From Calcarisporiella thermophila CBS 279.70 (taxonomy: Eukaryota; Calcarisporiellomycota), in assembly GCF_041956535.1 (NCBI RefSeq), contig NW_027192210.1, positions 380,021-444,020 of the forward strand: a DNA stretch of 64,000 nt. The letters run 5' to 3'. A program made the translations under genes and the position numbers. A model generated the notes under the pieces. It was not told the origin of the DNA. It made no database searches and worked only from the letters and a program-made list of their open reading frames with translations. Below are positions 10,809-21,427 of the stretch, one piece after another (position 1 is the stretch's first letter; every line of letters starts with the position of its first letter).

Positions 10809-13800
10809 ATGTTTGGCAGCGGTGGCGGATTCGGATCTTCTGGCTTCGGCCAGCAGAATCAACCGCAACAACAGACTATGTTTGGTCAGCCTCAACAGCA
10901 ACAGAACACAACTGGATTTGGAGGTAAAATATATAAAAAATGTCTTTTGATTTTTAATTTCGCGCGAAAGCATTTTAGTGATCTTAACTGATGAAGCATT
11001 GGATACCAATCGTTAATTGATCGTTGATTTTCCTTTTGATTATTATGTCAGGATTTAATCAGCAGCCTACTGCTTTCGGGCAGAATACTGCCAGTACTCC
11101 CTTTGGTCAAACATCTACAACACCAGCGTTTGGTACCGGAACAACAGGTAATCCATCAGGACGATGATCTCTTCGAGTGCTTTTTCTTTTCAAGAATAAT
11201 TTACTCAACCAGTTATATCATCTCCCTTTAATACAGGTGGGTTTGGTTCGACCCCTGCTTTTGGACAGCAGCAACAGCAGCAACGATCTAGTTTCGGTAC
11301 AGGTGGTGGCCTCTTTGGATCAAACACCGCCAGCACTCCTGCTTCCTCCGCTCCTTCTTTTGGATTTGGATGTGAGTTTCTTTAATCCGATGATTCAATT
11401 GATGGAAAATTGCTAAACTTTTTATATACAGCATCCACTAGCACTACACCTGCATTCGGCAGTGCATCGACAGGCACTGGCCTCTTTGGCCAGAAACCTG
11501 CAACAACAACTACTGGATTTGGATCCACTACTGGCACTGGTCTTTTCGGTAGTACCGGCAGTTCTACTACCACTGGTTTTGGTTCAAGTATGTTAAGATA
11601 TATTTGTTTTTAAACATTCTCTTTCTCATCCCATTTCCATAACTGCTCTAATCTTTTAGCTACGCCGGGATTCGGTGCAAGCAATCTCGTCGGAGGAAAT
11701 GGCACTGCTTCACCTGCATATGAAGTCACCAGTGATAAAGATGCTACTAGTGGGCAAATGAACATGTTCCACAGCATCACGGCCATGCCTGCTTATCGAA
11801 ACTGGTCCTTCGAGGAGTTACGTTTTCAAGATTATCAGCAAAATCGGAAATCCGCTTCCACCGGCTTTGGGTCCTCTTTTGGAGCTACTAGCGCGGCCCC
11901 AACTTCAACTGGATTCGGCACGGCAAGTACTCCATTTGGATCCACATCTTCTACCGGAATGTTCGGCCAGCAGCAGCAACAACAGACCCCTGCGTTTGGT
12001 CAGACCACCACTGGGGGATTTGGCACCGCTGGGGGATTTGGGTCAACGCAGTCCACTGGTGGAATCTTTGGTTCACAGCCTAGCACTGGCACTTCTGGTG
12101 GACTTTTTGGTAGTAAAACTCCTTCGACACCCTTTGGTGCTACGACAGGTACAACGACCGGAGGTTTTGGTGGCACCGGGTTTGGCACCAGCACATCTGG
12201 CTTCGGCACTCAGCAGCAGAACACACCGTTTAGTTTTGGACAGGCTTCGACATCTCAAACCCCGGCCTTTGGCCAAACTGGCACCACTCCTGGATTTGGT
12301 CAGGCTGCCCAGACCTCGCAGCCTGGCTCGTTATTTGGAGCTACGAGCACGACTCCGGCTTTTGGTGCTGCTACTTCCACAGCCACGCCATCTTTTGGTT
12401 TTGGTCAACAGTCCACAGCTCAGACATCAACTACCCCTGCATTTAACTTCGGCTCATCAGCTACCCAAAAGCCAGCTACTTCGTTTACATTCGGCCAGTC
12501 TTCAACTGGCACCGGTGGTTTTGGAGCAGCACAGAACAAACCAGGTGGATTTGGTGGCTTCGGCACTAGCGCAGCTACAACCACCCCCGCCTTTGGAGCC
12601 GGCACAAGCACTGGCGGTCTCTTTGGTACAGCTACTACTCAGGCTTCAACTACCCCCGGCTTGTTTGGAAGCACAACCACACCAAGTCTCTTTGGGAATA
12701 CTGGTACGAGCACGGGCGGCCTTTTTGGTGGAACCACGCCTGCCGCTAGCAATGCTGTCAGTACTGGAGGTCTTTTCGGAGCGCAAACAACCACTCCGTC
12801 GTTTGGTGGGTTCGGGGCTGGCACAGCAGGCACACAGGCTGGCTCGACTGGTTCGTTGTTTGGTCAGCGACCTGCCACCGGCTTCGGTAACTCTACGACA
12901 CTTGGTGGCTCTATTCAGCCTACCATGCAAGCTAGCATTGATAAGTTTCCCTATGGGCGCCATCCTCTCTTTGACGTTGAGGTTCCCACTTCGACCGGCC
13001 TGCCAACAGAAACTCCTAAGAAAAAACCAACCCCCCTTCCACCAGTCAAGCCGACTCCTCGCTCAAGCTCTAAGTCGAAATCACGTAGTTTTCTCACTCC
13101 AAGCGCCTCCACAACTGCAGTTACACCGGCCAAAACTCCACAATCATTGCACCTATTTGATGGGGTTCGTGACGACGTGATACTTAGCGCAGATGCCTTC
13201 CAACCTAGGCGGAGCGTGAAAAAGTTAATTATAGACCGCAAACAATTTGAGCCTGCCCTCGAGCCTTCTGTCACCTCCTTCACTCCTGTCGCGCAACCGG
13301 TCGAAAAGGAGAAAGAGAAGAGTACCGGACGCCCGCGTGTGACATTTGATCCAAACTTGGAGGAGCAAGCCGCGGAAAATTTTGTAGAGCGGATAGTATC
13401 CAATACGCCAGTGAAGAAGCTCGATTTCACCGCAATGCAGAAATCGCCTGTCTCGACGGAAAAGAAATCCGGAATCAGCGATGGATTTGCCTCTCCAAAT
13501 CGCCTGGCTGACGGCTACTGGATGGAGCCATCACTAATTGAGCTTCGTAACATGTCCCACGATCAGCTCTCAAAAGTGCGTAATTTCACCGTCGGTCGGC
13601 GCGGTTATGGTCGCGTTCGTTTCCAGATGCCGGTTGACCTGACCACAGTGCGCTCCCTAGCCAATATTGCAGGTGGTATTGTTATTTTTGAACCGCGATC
13701 TTGCACCGTCTATCCAGACGACAACGTGAAACCTAAGGTGGGGGAGGAGCTCAATGTTCCGGCCACAATCGAGCTGGAAAACGTTGGTCCAAAGGATGGC

Positions 13801-16800
13801 CAGGAGCTGATTACCGACCCGGATCACCCCCGTGTCGTCAAATTGATCCGAAAGCTGAGGAAGATGCCCGATACCGAGTTTATTGATTTCGAACCCAAAA
13901 CTGGAACCTGGATCTTTAAAGTACAACATTTTAGTCGTTACGGGCTCGAAGACGAAGAGGAGGAAGAGCAAGATACCCAGCAGAAGACATCGACGCAAAG
14001 AGCATCAAATTTTAATCCCCAAGAACCCTCAGGCTCCTCTTCTCAGCGAATGGCGGTTGATGCTCCGCAGGAAGAAGATGAAGATGCACCTCCTACTGAA
14101 TCACTTCTTACTGCGTTGTCTGAAAAAAAGCCTGCAGTTCGCACCGGTTTTGGTGTTCCGGATCTGACCGAGTCATCCGACGAAAGCGAAACTGGAGACG
14201 CCCTGCCTACAACAGGGGATCAAGAAGCACCACACACTCCTCTCCGTTTTAGTGGCATTGCGCGCACACGCGCCCGATTAGGTGTTGAACCGCATCAAGC
14301 TCAAGTAATGCAAGCATCCCTCTTCGGCACTCCAACTTCAACGGGAGAAAAATCCAAACTCACACCCCTTACTCCACATTGGATTGGCTCCGGAGTATTA
14401 CCATCTTATCCTGCGGGACGGCAAGATCTAAGTGTTACCACACAAGACGAGTCTCGTCTGAATGCAGGCAAATTTCAGAGCAAACTTACAAGCGGGTCTT
14501 TTTTTGAGCGTCCGAGCGGCGGTGGGGGCCGCGACGACCAATCAGATATGAATCTTGATGCCCCACAGATTCTGGATGACTCCACCGTCGGCTATGAGGT
14601 ATTTGAATTAACTATTGTTATTTTCTGATTGAGCAATTCTATAGCTAATGATATCTTTCATTTTTCATTTAGTTTCCCTCTTCTCTTCAAGTCTTACCGC
14701 CGCGTAAGAAACCAACACGTAGATCCATTCATGTTGGCATGGATAAGTCTGTTCTGCGTAATCACCTTGACAATGTGGTAGATGCAGGACTGATGATGGG
14801 TCGTTCTTTTCGTGTCGGCTGGGGAACTGGTGGTATAATAGTTCGGAATCTTGGTAGCTCGAATGTCAGTCTAGATAAGCTAAGGATTTTTGTGGAAGAG
14901 GAGGTATGTATTGCTACTTCAATACTTCATTTTAACTCCTATAACATATTTCATTCCGGAATTATTTTTCTTTCATGAATTGCTCGGGATCTTTGATAGG
15001 ATGTTCAAAAAAAGAGGCACGAGACTTCTTTGAAAGTGCAGCTGGAACTTACAGAAATTGTGCAGGATGCTAAAGGAATCCCCAAGGCTTATACGCTTCC
15101 TAACGCCGATTTTGGAGCATTCGTCGAAAACATGTTTATCAACAAGGACCTCTTCCACACCAATGAATTGCTCATCTTTAAACTTGGAAAGGCTTTATGG
15201 GACCACATCCCATCGCTGGTGGATGATACTTTCAGCCGCCAAGTGGCAGATCATATTCGCGCGATTGATCGAAAGAGCGCTTTCTCCCGTTGGCTGCAGG
15301 AAGCAGTCGAGCCTGAGGTGCTTCGTGATTTGCAAACGAGCGTGAGCCAACGTGATGGCGCCAGTGCTATTTTCACCTATCTTACCGGTAAACAGATCGC
15401 TAAGGCGTGCATGGCTGCAATAAAGAATCGTGATTTCAGGCTTTCAACCTTGCTCGCACAGGCTGGGGGAGACGTGGCCTTCCGCGAAGACTTGATGGAG
15501 CAAGTGGAGAAATGGAAAGAGCTTCGATTCGAGTCTGAAATATCAAAGTCCTACCGCAAAATTTACGAGCTGCTTTCAGGAGAAGTGGGTATGTCCAAGG
15601 GAGTGCGTGACCCATCGCCTCATGACTGTAGCGATACTATTTTCATTGCCGAAGGTCTAGACTGGAAACGTACGCTTGGTTTACATCTGTGGTACGGGAT
15701 TTTTGAAGACTCCGTCTTAAACAAAGCAGTGACCCGCTACGAGACCTTCTTTAAACAAGGCGAGGGCGTTCCTCCACCCCTGCCTTGGTACCTTGAACGC
15801 CCAGAGGAGGTGCAAACTGGTGTCACCACCCTGCCGCGGGAAAAAGAAGCGATCGATGTACTTTTCCAACTGATGAAGCTCTACACAGATTCTACTCACT
15901 CGCTGAACTCTACGTTATGTCCCAACGGCATTACTCCATCGCTAATGGACCACCGTATATCTTGGCATCTATATCGTTTACTTGCCAAAGTACTCCGAGT
16001 GCGCGACTTTAACGATCGCGCTCAACTCTATGTGGATGAGGAGGCTATGGAAGGGGAAGAGAGAGATGAAGAGGAAGAGGGGTGGAGCTCAACCGCCGAC
16101 AGTGTCTGTGCTAGCTTTGCACTTCAACTCGAAAACCTGGGCCTCTGGGAATGGGCTATTTTCGTTCTCTTGCACCTCAATTTCGCCGAAAAGTGGGTGA
16201 TCCCCCTTCTAAGAGCATGCTTGTGGATGTTTTCACTAATTTTAATTTTATTTCTTATAGTCGAGAATCCGCAATCAAAGAAATCCTAGGGAGACATCTC
16301 TCAATTTCACCGATACCCGATGAGCACATGTCGCAAAAAGAAGACTTCCTCACCTCCACCCTGAAGATTCCAGAGACTTGGCTGCATGAAGCAAAAGCAG
16401 TGCGTGCCAAATACGAGCACAACTATCGCCTTGAGGCTATTCATTGGCTTAAGGCCGGGCAGTGGAGTGCAGGACACAAACTCATTGTGACCAAGCTAGC
16501 TCCTGAAGCAATCATTAACGGGGATTTGACGATGCTACGAGATCTTCTTGAAAGAGTTGACTCCCGAATGGTCTGGGACTGGCATGTCGGTGGCCAACTT
16601 TTCCTCGAATATATAGAGTACATCGAGACCATTCCACTTTTGCTTCGTCGCTTAACACGGGGGGAAATTACACGCGAAAAGCTTTATATTTTCAAACCGA
16701 AGTTGCAGCGATTACTGCGTGATCTAGGCGAACTTCGTCGAGATGAATTTAAGGGTGATGTGCGGCGCGTCGTATGCATTGCCGAGATGGCGAGTCAAAT

Positions 16801-17016
16801 ATCAGGCATGCTCCAACAAATCGACAGTAGGGTAAATATGAGCCATTCACGTACCGTGCCATTTGGTGTAGTTGCTTACCTTCTCTTCTATGTTAGTTGA
16901 GTGATGACGAGTTTTTGTTGGTGAATGTGTCACTACCCCAAGATCAGAGACTGCTTAGACTGCAGAAACTGAGCTCTGATTATTTTAGCGGTTTGGTGGA
17001 ACAATCATCACACTGA
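10809..17016 (+). CDS. NUP98: Nup98-Nup96 autoproteolytic nucleoporin precursor (Nup145/Nup189 type)
   Basis: Nine exons (10809-10923, 11052-11147, 11237-11371, 11432-11587, 11660-14598, 14673-14903, 15000-16192, 16261-16831, 16897-17016) give 1851 residues. The N-terminal part is a dense FG/GLFG region. It is interrupted by a GLEBS-type Rae1/Gle2-binding segment (SITAMPAYRNWSFEELRFQ) near residues 200-230. The autoproteolytic domain ends at VQHFSRYGL around residue 925, where cleavage before Ser releases Nup98 from Nup96. The remainder is the Nup96 alpha-solenoid that joins the Y-complex scaffold. Nup98 forms the permeability barrier and takes part in mRNA export. Length and order match the family. 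No frame break is seen. Confidence 0.95.
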
Positions 17017-17432
17017 CGAGGGATATTATTGTTTTATTTTTCTTTTTAAATAAAAATAAAGGTATAATGCATTCGAAATATGAAGCCATCAGTTATTTTT
17101 ATTTTTTCCCCTTTGTCGTCTTTTTTTATTCGCTCTATTTACAAAACTTCGCTGTTATTTCTTTCTCCTTGACGTGAAATAAACATAACATAGAGACTCT
17201 GATGCGCAACCATATAGCTATTAAAGATTTGTAGTAACATATGTATCAAATAATACAAACTATGATCTTTTTCATGCCATTAACGAGGTAAGAAATCCTT
17301 TTCGTTTGTCTCGATTGGAAATATCAAGGTACTCTACAGTAATTGGTTTAATAAATCGGAGAGCGACAATCCAAGGAAATAAATGATATTGAAATATAAA
17401 CTTTATTGTTACGCTGGAATAAGAATAAAGAT
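17017..17432. other. Convergent 3' intergenic spacer
   Basis: About 415 nt of AT-rich DNA separate the stop codons of the nucleoporin gene and the His-rich precursor gene. Several AATAAA-like stretches occur near 17049-17061 and 17177-17181 on the plus strand, suitable for polyadenylation. No gene is visible. Confidence 0.4.
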
Positions 17433-19283
17433 TCACTTTTCGGTATTGTGTTTTTTCTGCTGCTCCTTCTTTTTATTTCTCTTCCTTGCCACCTCTTCTA
17501 CTTCCTCCCATGCTGCGTCCTTCATTTTCTCCCACATATCGCTAGCAATTTTTCCGCGCTTCACTAATCTATTGCCGCCACTTGCTACTTTACGCTTCTT
17601 GTGATCACTGTGGTGTAGTGTCTCGCCCCTCTGTTCTCCCATATCACGTCGGAAATAAATGTTCTCTTCAACGTGCTTGTTATGATTATGCGTTACCGAG
17701 TCGGAGATGGCCACAGGACGGATATGAACAACCGATTGACAGCTGCGCTTGAAATAAATATTGTTTTGATAGTTCTCATTCTCCTGCTCTACCCGCGAGT
17801 GAGACTCAGAAATGGGAGTAATGCTAACGTAACATGCCCCGTCATCATCGATCCAATAATCCTTTCGTTCAACTGCACTTGGTTTCTCCTGTCCCTTCTC
17901 ATTCTCCTTCTCATGCTTGACTCGTCGTCCATATTTCCTTGCCCCTTTTTGCTCCTCTTCATCCCCGAAATCATCATCCTCCTCCTCTTCGTCCTCATTA
18001 TCGTCTTCCGCAATGTCTTCCTCGTTATCAACTCTCTTCTTCTCAGACATATAGATATCAGCGAAATTTGCACTCTCCGCTAAATCATCCCGGTGCTTAC
18101 CCCGCTTCCAAAACTTGTCATTTTCACCATTATTGCAGTTGGCATTGACAGCCTCGGTATTGGATATTGCCACGGGCTGATTTTCAACCTTGGTGTGATC
18201 ACTTTCGTGGGAGGTATGGTGATAATCCTCATCTCCTCGCTTCCAAAATTCCTCGTTCTCAGCGTCGTTATGATTCACATTTTGAGCTTTCGCGTTTGAG
18301 ATGGCTTTGGGCTGATTCTTGATTTGCGCGCGGTGACGGTCATAGTAGCTCTGGTGCCAATCATTGTCATACCAACGCTTCCAGAATTCACTGTTTTCCG
18401 CGTCACTGTGGTTGTCATTGATCGCTTTCCCGTTAGACACCGCGACAGGCCTATTTTCAGCAAGGGTATGGTGGTTGTGCGAGCTATAATGGTCATGGTG
18501 ATACCAGTCATCATCGAATCCACGCTTCCAGAACCCATCGTTGTCGATGTGATTTCCATTAACATTTACCGCCTGCGAATTCGACACAGCCGTGGGGTTA
18601 TTTTTTATTATCGTGTCATCCAAATGATGGTAATCGTGGTAGTGGTGGTGGTGGGGATGGTGGTGGTGCCTGTGTTTGTTTCCCCAACGCTTCCACAAGT
18701 TTCCATTTTCTCCATGATTCGAGTTGATATTCTTTGCCTGGGAATTCGACACTGCTACCGGATTATTTTCGATCTTATGATGATGGTCATGCCAGTGTTC
18801 GTGATGGTGGTTCCAGCGCTTCCACAAATCACCATTATCTCCATGATTTGTGTTGATATTCTTTGCCTTAGAATTTGACACTGCTACCGGATTATTTTCG
18901 ATCTTCTGATGATGGTCATGCCAGTGTTCGTGATGGTGGTTCCAGCGCTTCCACAGGTTTCCGTTTTCGCCGTGATTACAATTGATATTCTCTGCCTGCG
19001 CATTTGAGACAGACGTAGGCTCATTCTCTACATGTAGATGATGATCCGAATAATGGTTATCCCAATCTTCATCATCTCGGCGCTTCCAAAACTCAGTATT
19101 CTCCTGGTGGTTGGCATTGAGATTTTTTGCACCAGCATTAGAGACTGCAACTGGTGATGCATCTATCACCATCGTATGGTGATGGTGGTGGTGATGGTCC
19201 CAATGGTCATGGCGCTTATCGACAGGAAGACCATTCACCAGGGTGCTGGCGGTAAGAGCGAGAGCAATAATAATGAATTTCAT
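17433..19283 (-). CDS. Secreted His/Asn-rich repeat precursor with Kex2-type sites (KEP-like)
   Basis: One uninterrupted frame of 616 residues. Residues 1-18 form a signal peptide (MKFIIIALALTASTLVNG), followed by LPVDKR, a Kex2 site. Residues 25-394 hold eight tandem units of 43-55 residues. Each has a His/Asp/Trp-rich head, the core PVAVSNxxAxNxNxNH and the end FWKR or LWKR. An acidic linker follows, then two degenerate units ending IYFKR (513) and IYFRR (546) and a lysine-rich tail. Cleavage after each KR by a Golgi Kex2 protease would release about ten related peptides. This is the layout of fungal Kex2-processed repeat proteins, which include pheromone, repellent-like and RiPP precursors. 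I recognise no homologue. The His clusters suggest metal binding. Function is unknown; the repeat structure is certain. Confidence 0.85.
   Translation of the reverse strand: MKFIIIALALTASTLVNGLPVDKRHDHWDHHHHHHHTMVIDASPVAVSNAGAKNLNANHQENTEFWKRRDDEDWDNHYSDHHLHVENEPTSVSNAQAENINCNHGENGNLWKRWNHHHEHWHDHHQKIENNPVAVSNSKAKNINTNHGDNGDLWKRWNHHHEHWHDHHHKIENNPVAVSNSQAKNINSNHGENGNLWKRWGNKHRHHHHPHHHHYHDYHHLDDTIIKNNPTAVSNSQAVNVNGNHIDNDGFWKRGFDDDWYHHDHYSSHNHHTLAENRPVAVSNGKAINDNHSDAENSEFWKRWYDNDWHQSYYDRHRAQIKNQPKAISNAKAQNVNHNDAENEEFWKRGDEDYHHTSHESDHTKVENQPVAISNTEAVNANCNNGENDKFWKRGKHRDDLAESANFADIYMSEKKRVDNEEDIAEDDNEDEEEEDDDFGDEEEQKGARKYGRRVKHEKENEKGQEKPSAVERKDYWIDDDGACYVSITPISESHSRVEQENENYQNNIYFKRSCQSVVHIRPVAISDSVTHNHNKHVEENIYFRRDMGEQRGETLHHSDHKKRKVASGGNRLVKRGKIASDMWEKMKDAAWEEVEEVARKRNKKKEQQKKHNTEK
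18102..19211 (-). repeat. Eight in-gene tandem repeats of about 130-165 nt
   Basis: These encode residues 25-394 of the His-rich precursor as eight units. Units 3 (18816-18944) and 4 (18687-18815) are 129 nt each and nearly identical at the DNA level, so they duplicated recently. Other units differ in both the His-rich head and length while keeping the core and the FWKR/LWKR end. Confidence 0.85.
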
Positions 19284-20259
19284 AATTAAATGAGAGTAAG
19301 GGGTAGAGGGATAAGTTATGATAAATAAAACTTTGGATATAGAGACGCCGCTGGGAAATTAGGGGTGAAAGGGGGGTACAAAGCAAAAGCAAAGGAGTGA
19401 TATATTTTATAAAGGCCCTTTTTTTTGGTTCCTGAGGAAAGGAGAGAGATTGACTCGAAAAATGATTCGAAAAGGCACAATAGGATGAATTGGAATGAAG
19501 CTGATCGAGCGCTAAGCTTTATATTCTCGCCCTCGGATAATTAATTCTTTTCATATTGATGCTATATTGAAAATTTGCCCATGCGACAATGGACAGACTA
19601 AGTTAATTCTTGTAAATGCGAGAAGGAATGTCAACGTACTAGTTCAAGTCACGGTAGGAAAAGCCTAACCAGAAAGGGAGGATCGCCGCGAAGAATGTGC
19701 TCGGCCTTGGCTTAGGACAATTTACCCCACGCAAATAATGCCGATCCCTGATCATAGGGAAGAAAACACTTTCCCATTTATGATTGACTCCTTGAATTAC
19801 ATCCGACGTGATGTTCAGTATTTAAAAACAATGCGAAAAACTTCGCGAGTAAAAAAAATTAGACTTAAGAATTTAATGTACACGCCTTTAAATCTGACCA
19901 AACGGTAATTAATTCGTTTAGATCTAGAATAATCTTTAAAATGGGATAATAGGAAGGAACTTCTTTATAATCTTGATTTTAACTAAACCCAAAGTTTCAT
20001 TCAGAATTTTTTAATATACCGTAGATATATGATTTTACATATAGGATATTATGTTTTATTAATTATATTATATGCCGGAAACTATTAGACTGGATAAAGA
20101 AAAGTGTGAATAGAAAAGAAAACAAATGTGAAACCATTTCGTTTAAAAAGACATTCGAACATAAAAGGAAAAAAAAAATAACTTGAATGCAAAAGTGTTA
20201 TACGAAAGACATTGAAGGAAATATAAAAAAGATATCATTTAAACCATAATTCAAAATAA
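19284..20259. promoter_or_regulatory. Long AT-rich upstream region of the His-rich precursor
   Basis: Nearly 1 kb without a gene separates the two precursor genes. On the minus strand a TATA-like element (TATAAAATATA, plus-strand 19401-19411) lies about 120 nt upstream of the start codon at 19283. The distal part beyond 19800 is very AT-rich and should include the 3' UTR of the next gene. Most other intergenic regions here are shorter. Confidence 0.5.
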
Positions 20260-21427
20260 TTATTTGTCTGCTAAGAGCGATACAAGTTTCTTAATCGGGC
20301 TCACTATTTTTGTTTCTGTCGGTTCTGTCGTATCAGCACCCTGATCTTCCTCCTCCTCGTCATTAGATGCCAGATCTGTGATGGGTTCCAGTTGGCGACG
20401 ATGGGCACTCTTCACCATCTTGCTTTTCTTGTTGGATTTAACCGACTTGCTGTGCTTATGCGCTTTGCTGTGATGCTTTTGACTCTTAGGCGCATCGAAC
20501 GACGGTTCCATACTCTGAGGTGCAGACTTTTCATCGACTATTGTCTTTTCCTGTTCTTGAGGTTGGGGTTGCGCTGGTTCAGGAGCCGCGGGGGCAGCTT
20601 CTGGACCACCCCCTCCTAATAATGGGAGAGAACCCACCAAGGGTAGTTGCCGACGTAGTAAACCCTGACCTGGGATGACTTCGAGTACACCTTGCAGCGG
20701 ACTTGGCTCCATTCCGACTGGGTTTGCTAGATCAGGAGTTTTAGCACGAGCAGCTTTCTTCGCGTGAATTGGAGAAGCTTTCTCTAAGTTAAAATCACGT
20801 CGATTAACCGCTTTTCCCTGGGCTTTAACCTTTTTGGTCTTTGTTTGCTCCTGAGGCACAGCCATTTGCGCCTGCTGTTGTACTGGCACTGCCACCGGAG
20901 CAGGAGCCTGCTGACTTTGCCCCAACTCTCCAAGCACATCTTGATCAATTAGAGGGGGGAGCAGACCCGTCTGCCGGCGCTGTGGATTCACTACCTTAGC
21001 TTTCGCCTCTGGCTTCACCGTCTTAATATTTTTCTTGGCCGAGCCCTTAGTAGCCGCATTTTTCAAGGTTTTCTGTTGCTGATTCTGTACCTGTTTTGAC
21101 TTTGTCTTTGCCTTCGCTTTTTGCTTTTTCTCATCCTGATTGACCTCTGGTTGGATTTGCTCCTGAGGCTGTTGCTCCACTTCTGGTGCCTCTCCTTGAT
21201 CCTGTTGCTCAGGAGTACTATAGATGAACAATCTCGTTAGTTTTCTCGACACCATTTTTAGGGGGAGTCTGGGCTTACATGTCAAGCAAGCTTGAAACAA
21301 CGGGAACTTGCTCCAGACCCAAGTCTCCGCGTTTAGCCAGGAGGTCTTGTGAGATAGTTGGTGCACTCTTGGATAGAGTTGCGAAATAGAGCATCGCCGA
21401 AATGGCGATGAATGTAGTTGATTTCAT
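20260..21427 (-). CDS. Secreted precursor protein with dibasic processing sites
   Basis: Two exons (21279-21427 and 20260-21217, with a 61-nt intron) give 368 residues. The ATG at 21427 was chosen because it supplies a signal peptide (MKSTTFIAISAMLYFATLSK). Dibasic sites lie at residues 32-33 (KR), 130-131, 189-190, 238-239 and 323-324 (RR). Three RR sites are followed by Gln: QTGLLPPLIDQDVLG, QLPLVGSLPLLGG and QLEPITDLASND. The segments after the sites are short Leu/Pro/Val-rich blocks separated by Lys/Gln/Ala-rich spacers. Kex2 cleavage would therefore release small hydrophobic peptides, several with N-terminal Gln able to cyclise to pyroglutamate. I do not recognise a family. It lies next to, and on the same strand as, the His-rich precursor. 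A structural or cell-wall protein is the alternative. Confidence 0.7.

Noticed and set aside
11867-13180. A 437-codon plus-strand frame overlapping the FG region
   Set aside because: It is a shifted-frame shadow of the repetitive Nup98 coding sequence; its Leu/Arg/Pro-rich content comes from reading FG repeats out of frame.
17673-18878. Long hydrophobic plus-strand frames opposite the His-rich precursor
   Set aside because: They are the antisense reading of His/Asp codons (giving Val, Ile and Met) and have no independent start context or domain.
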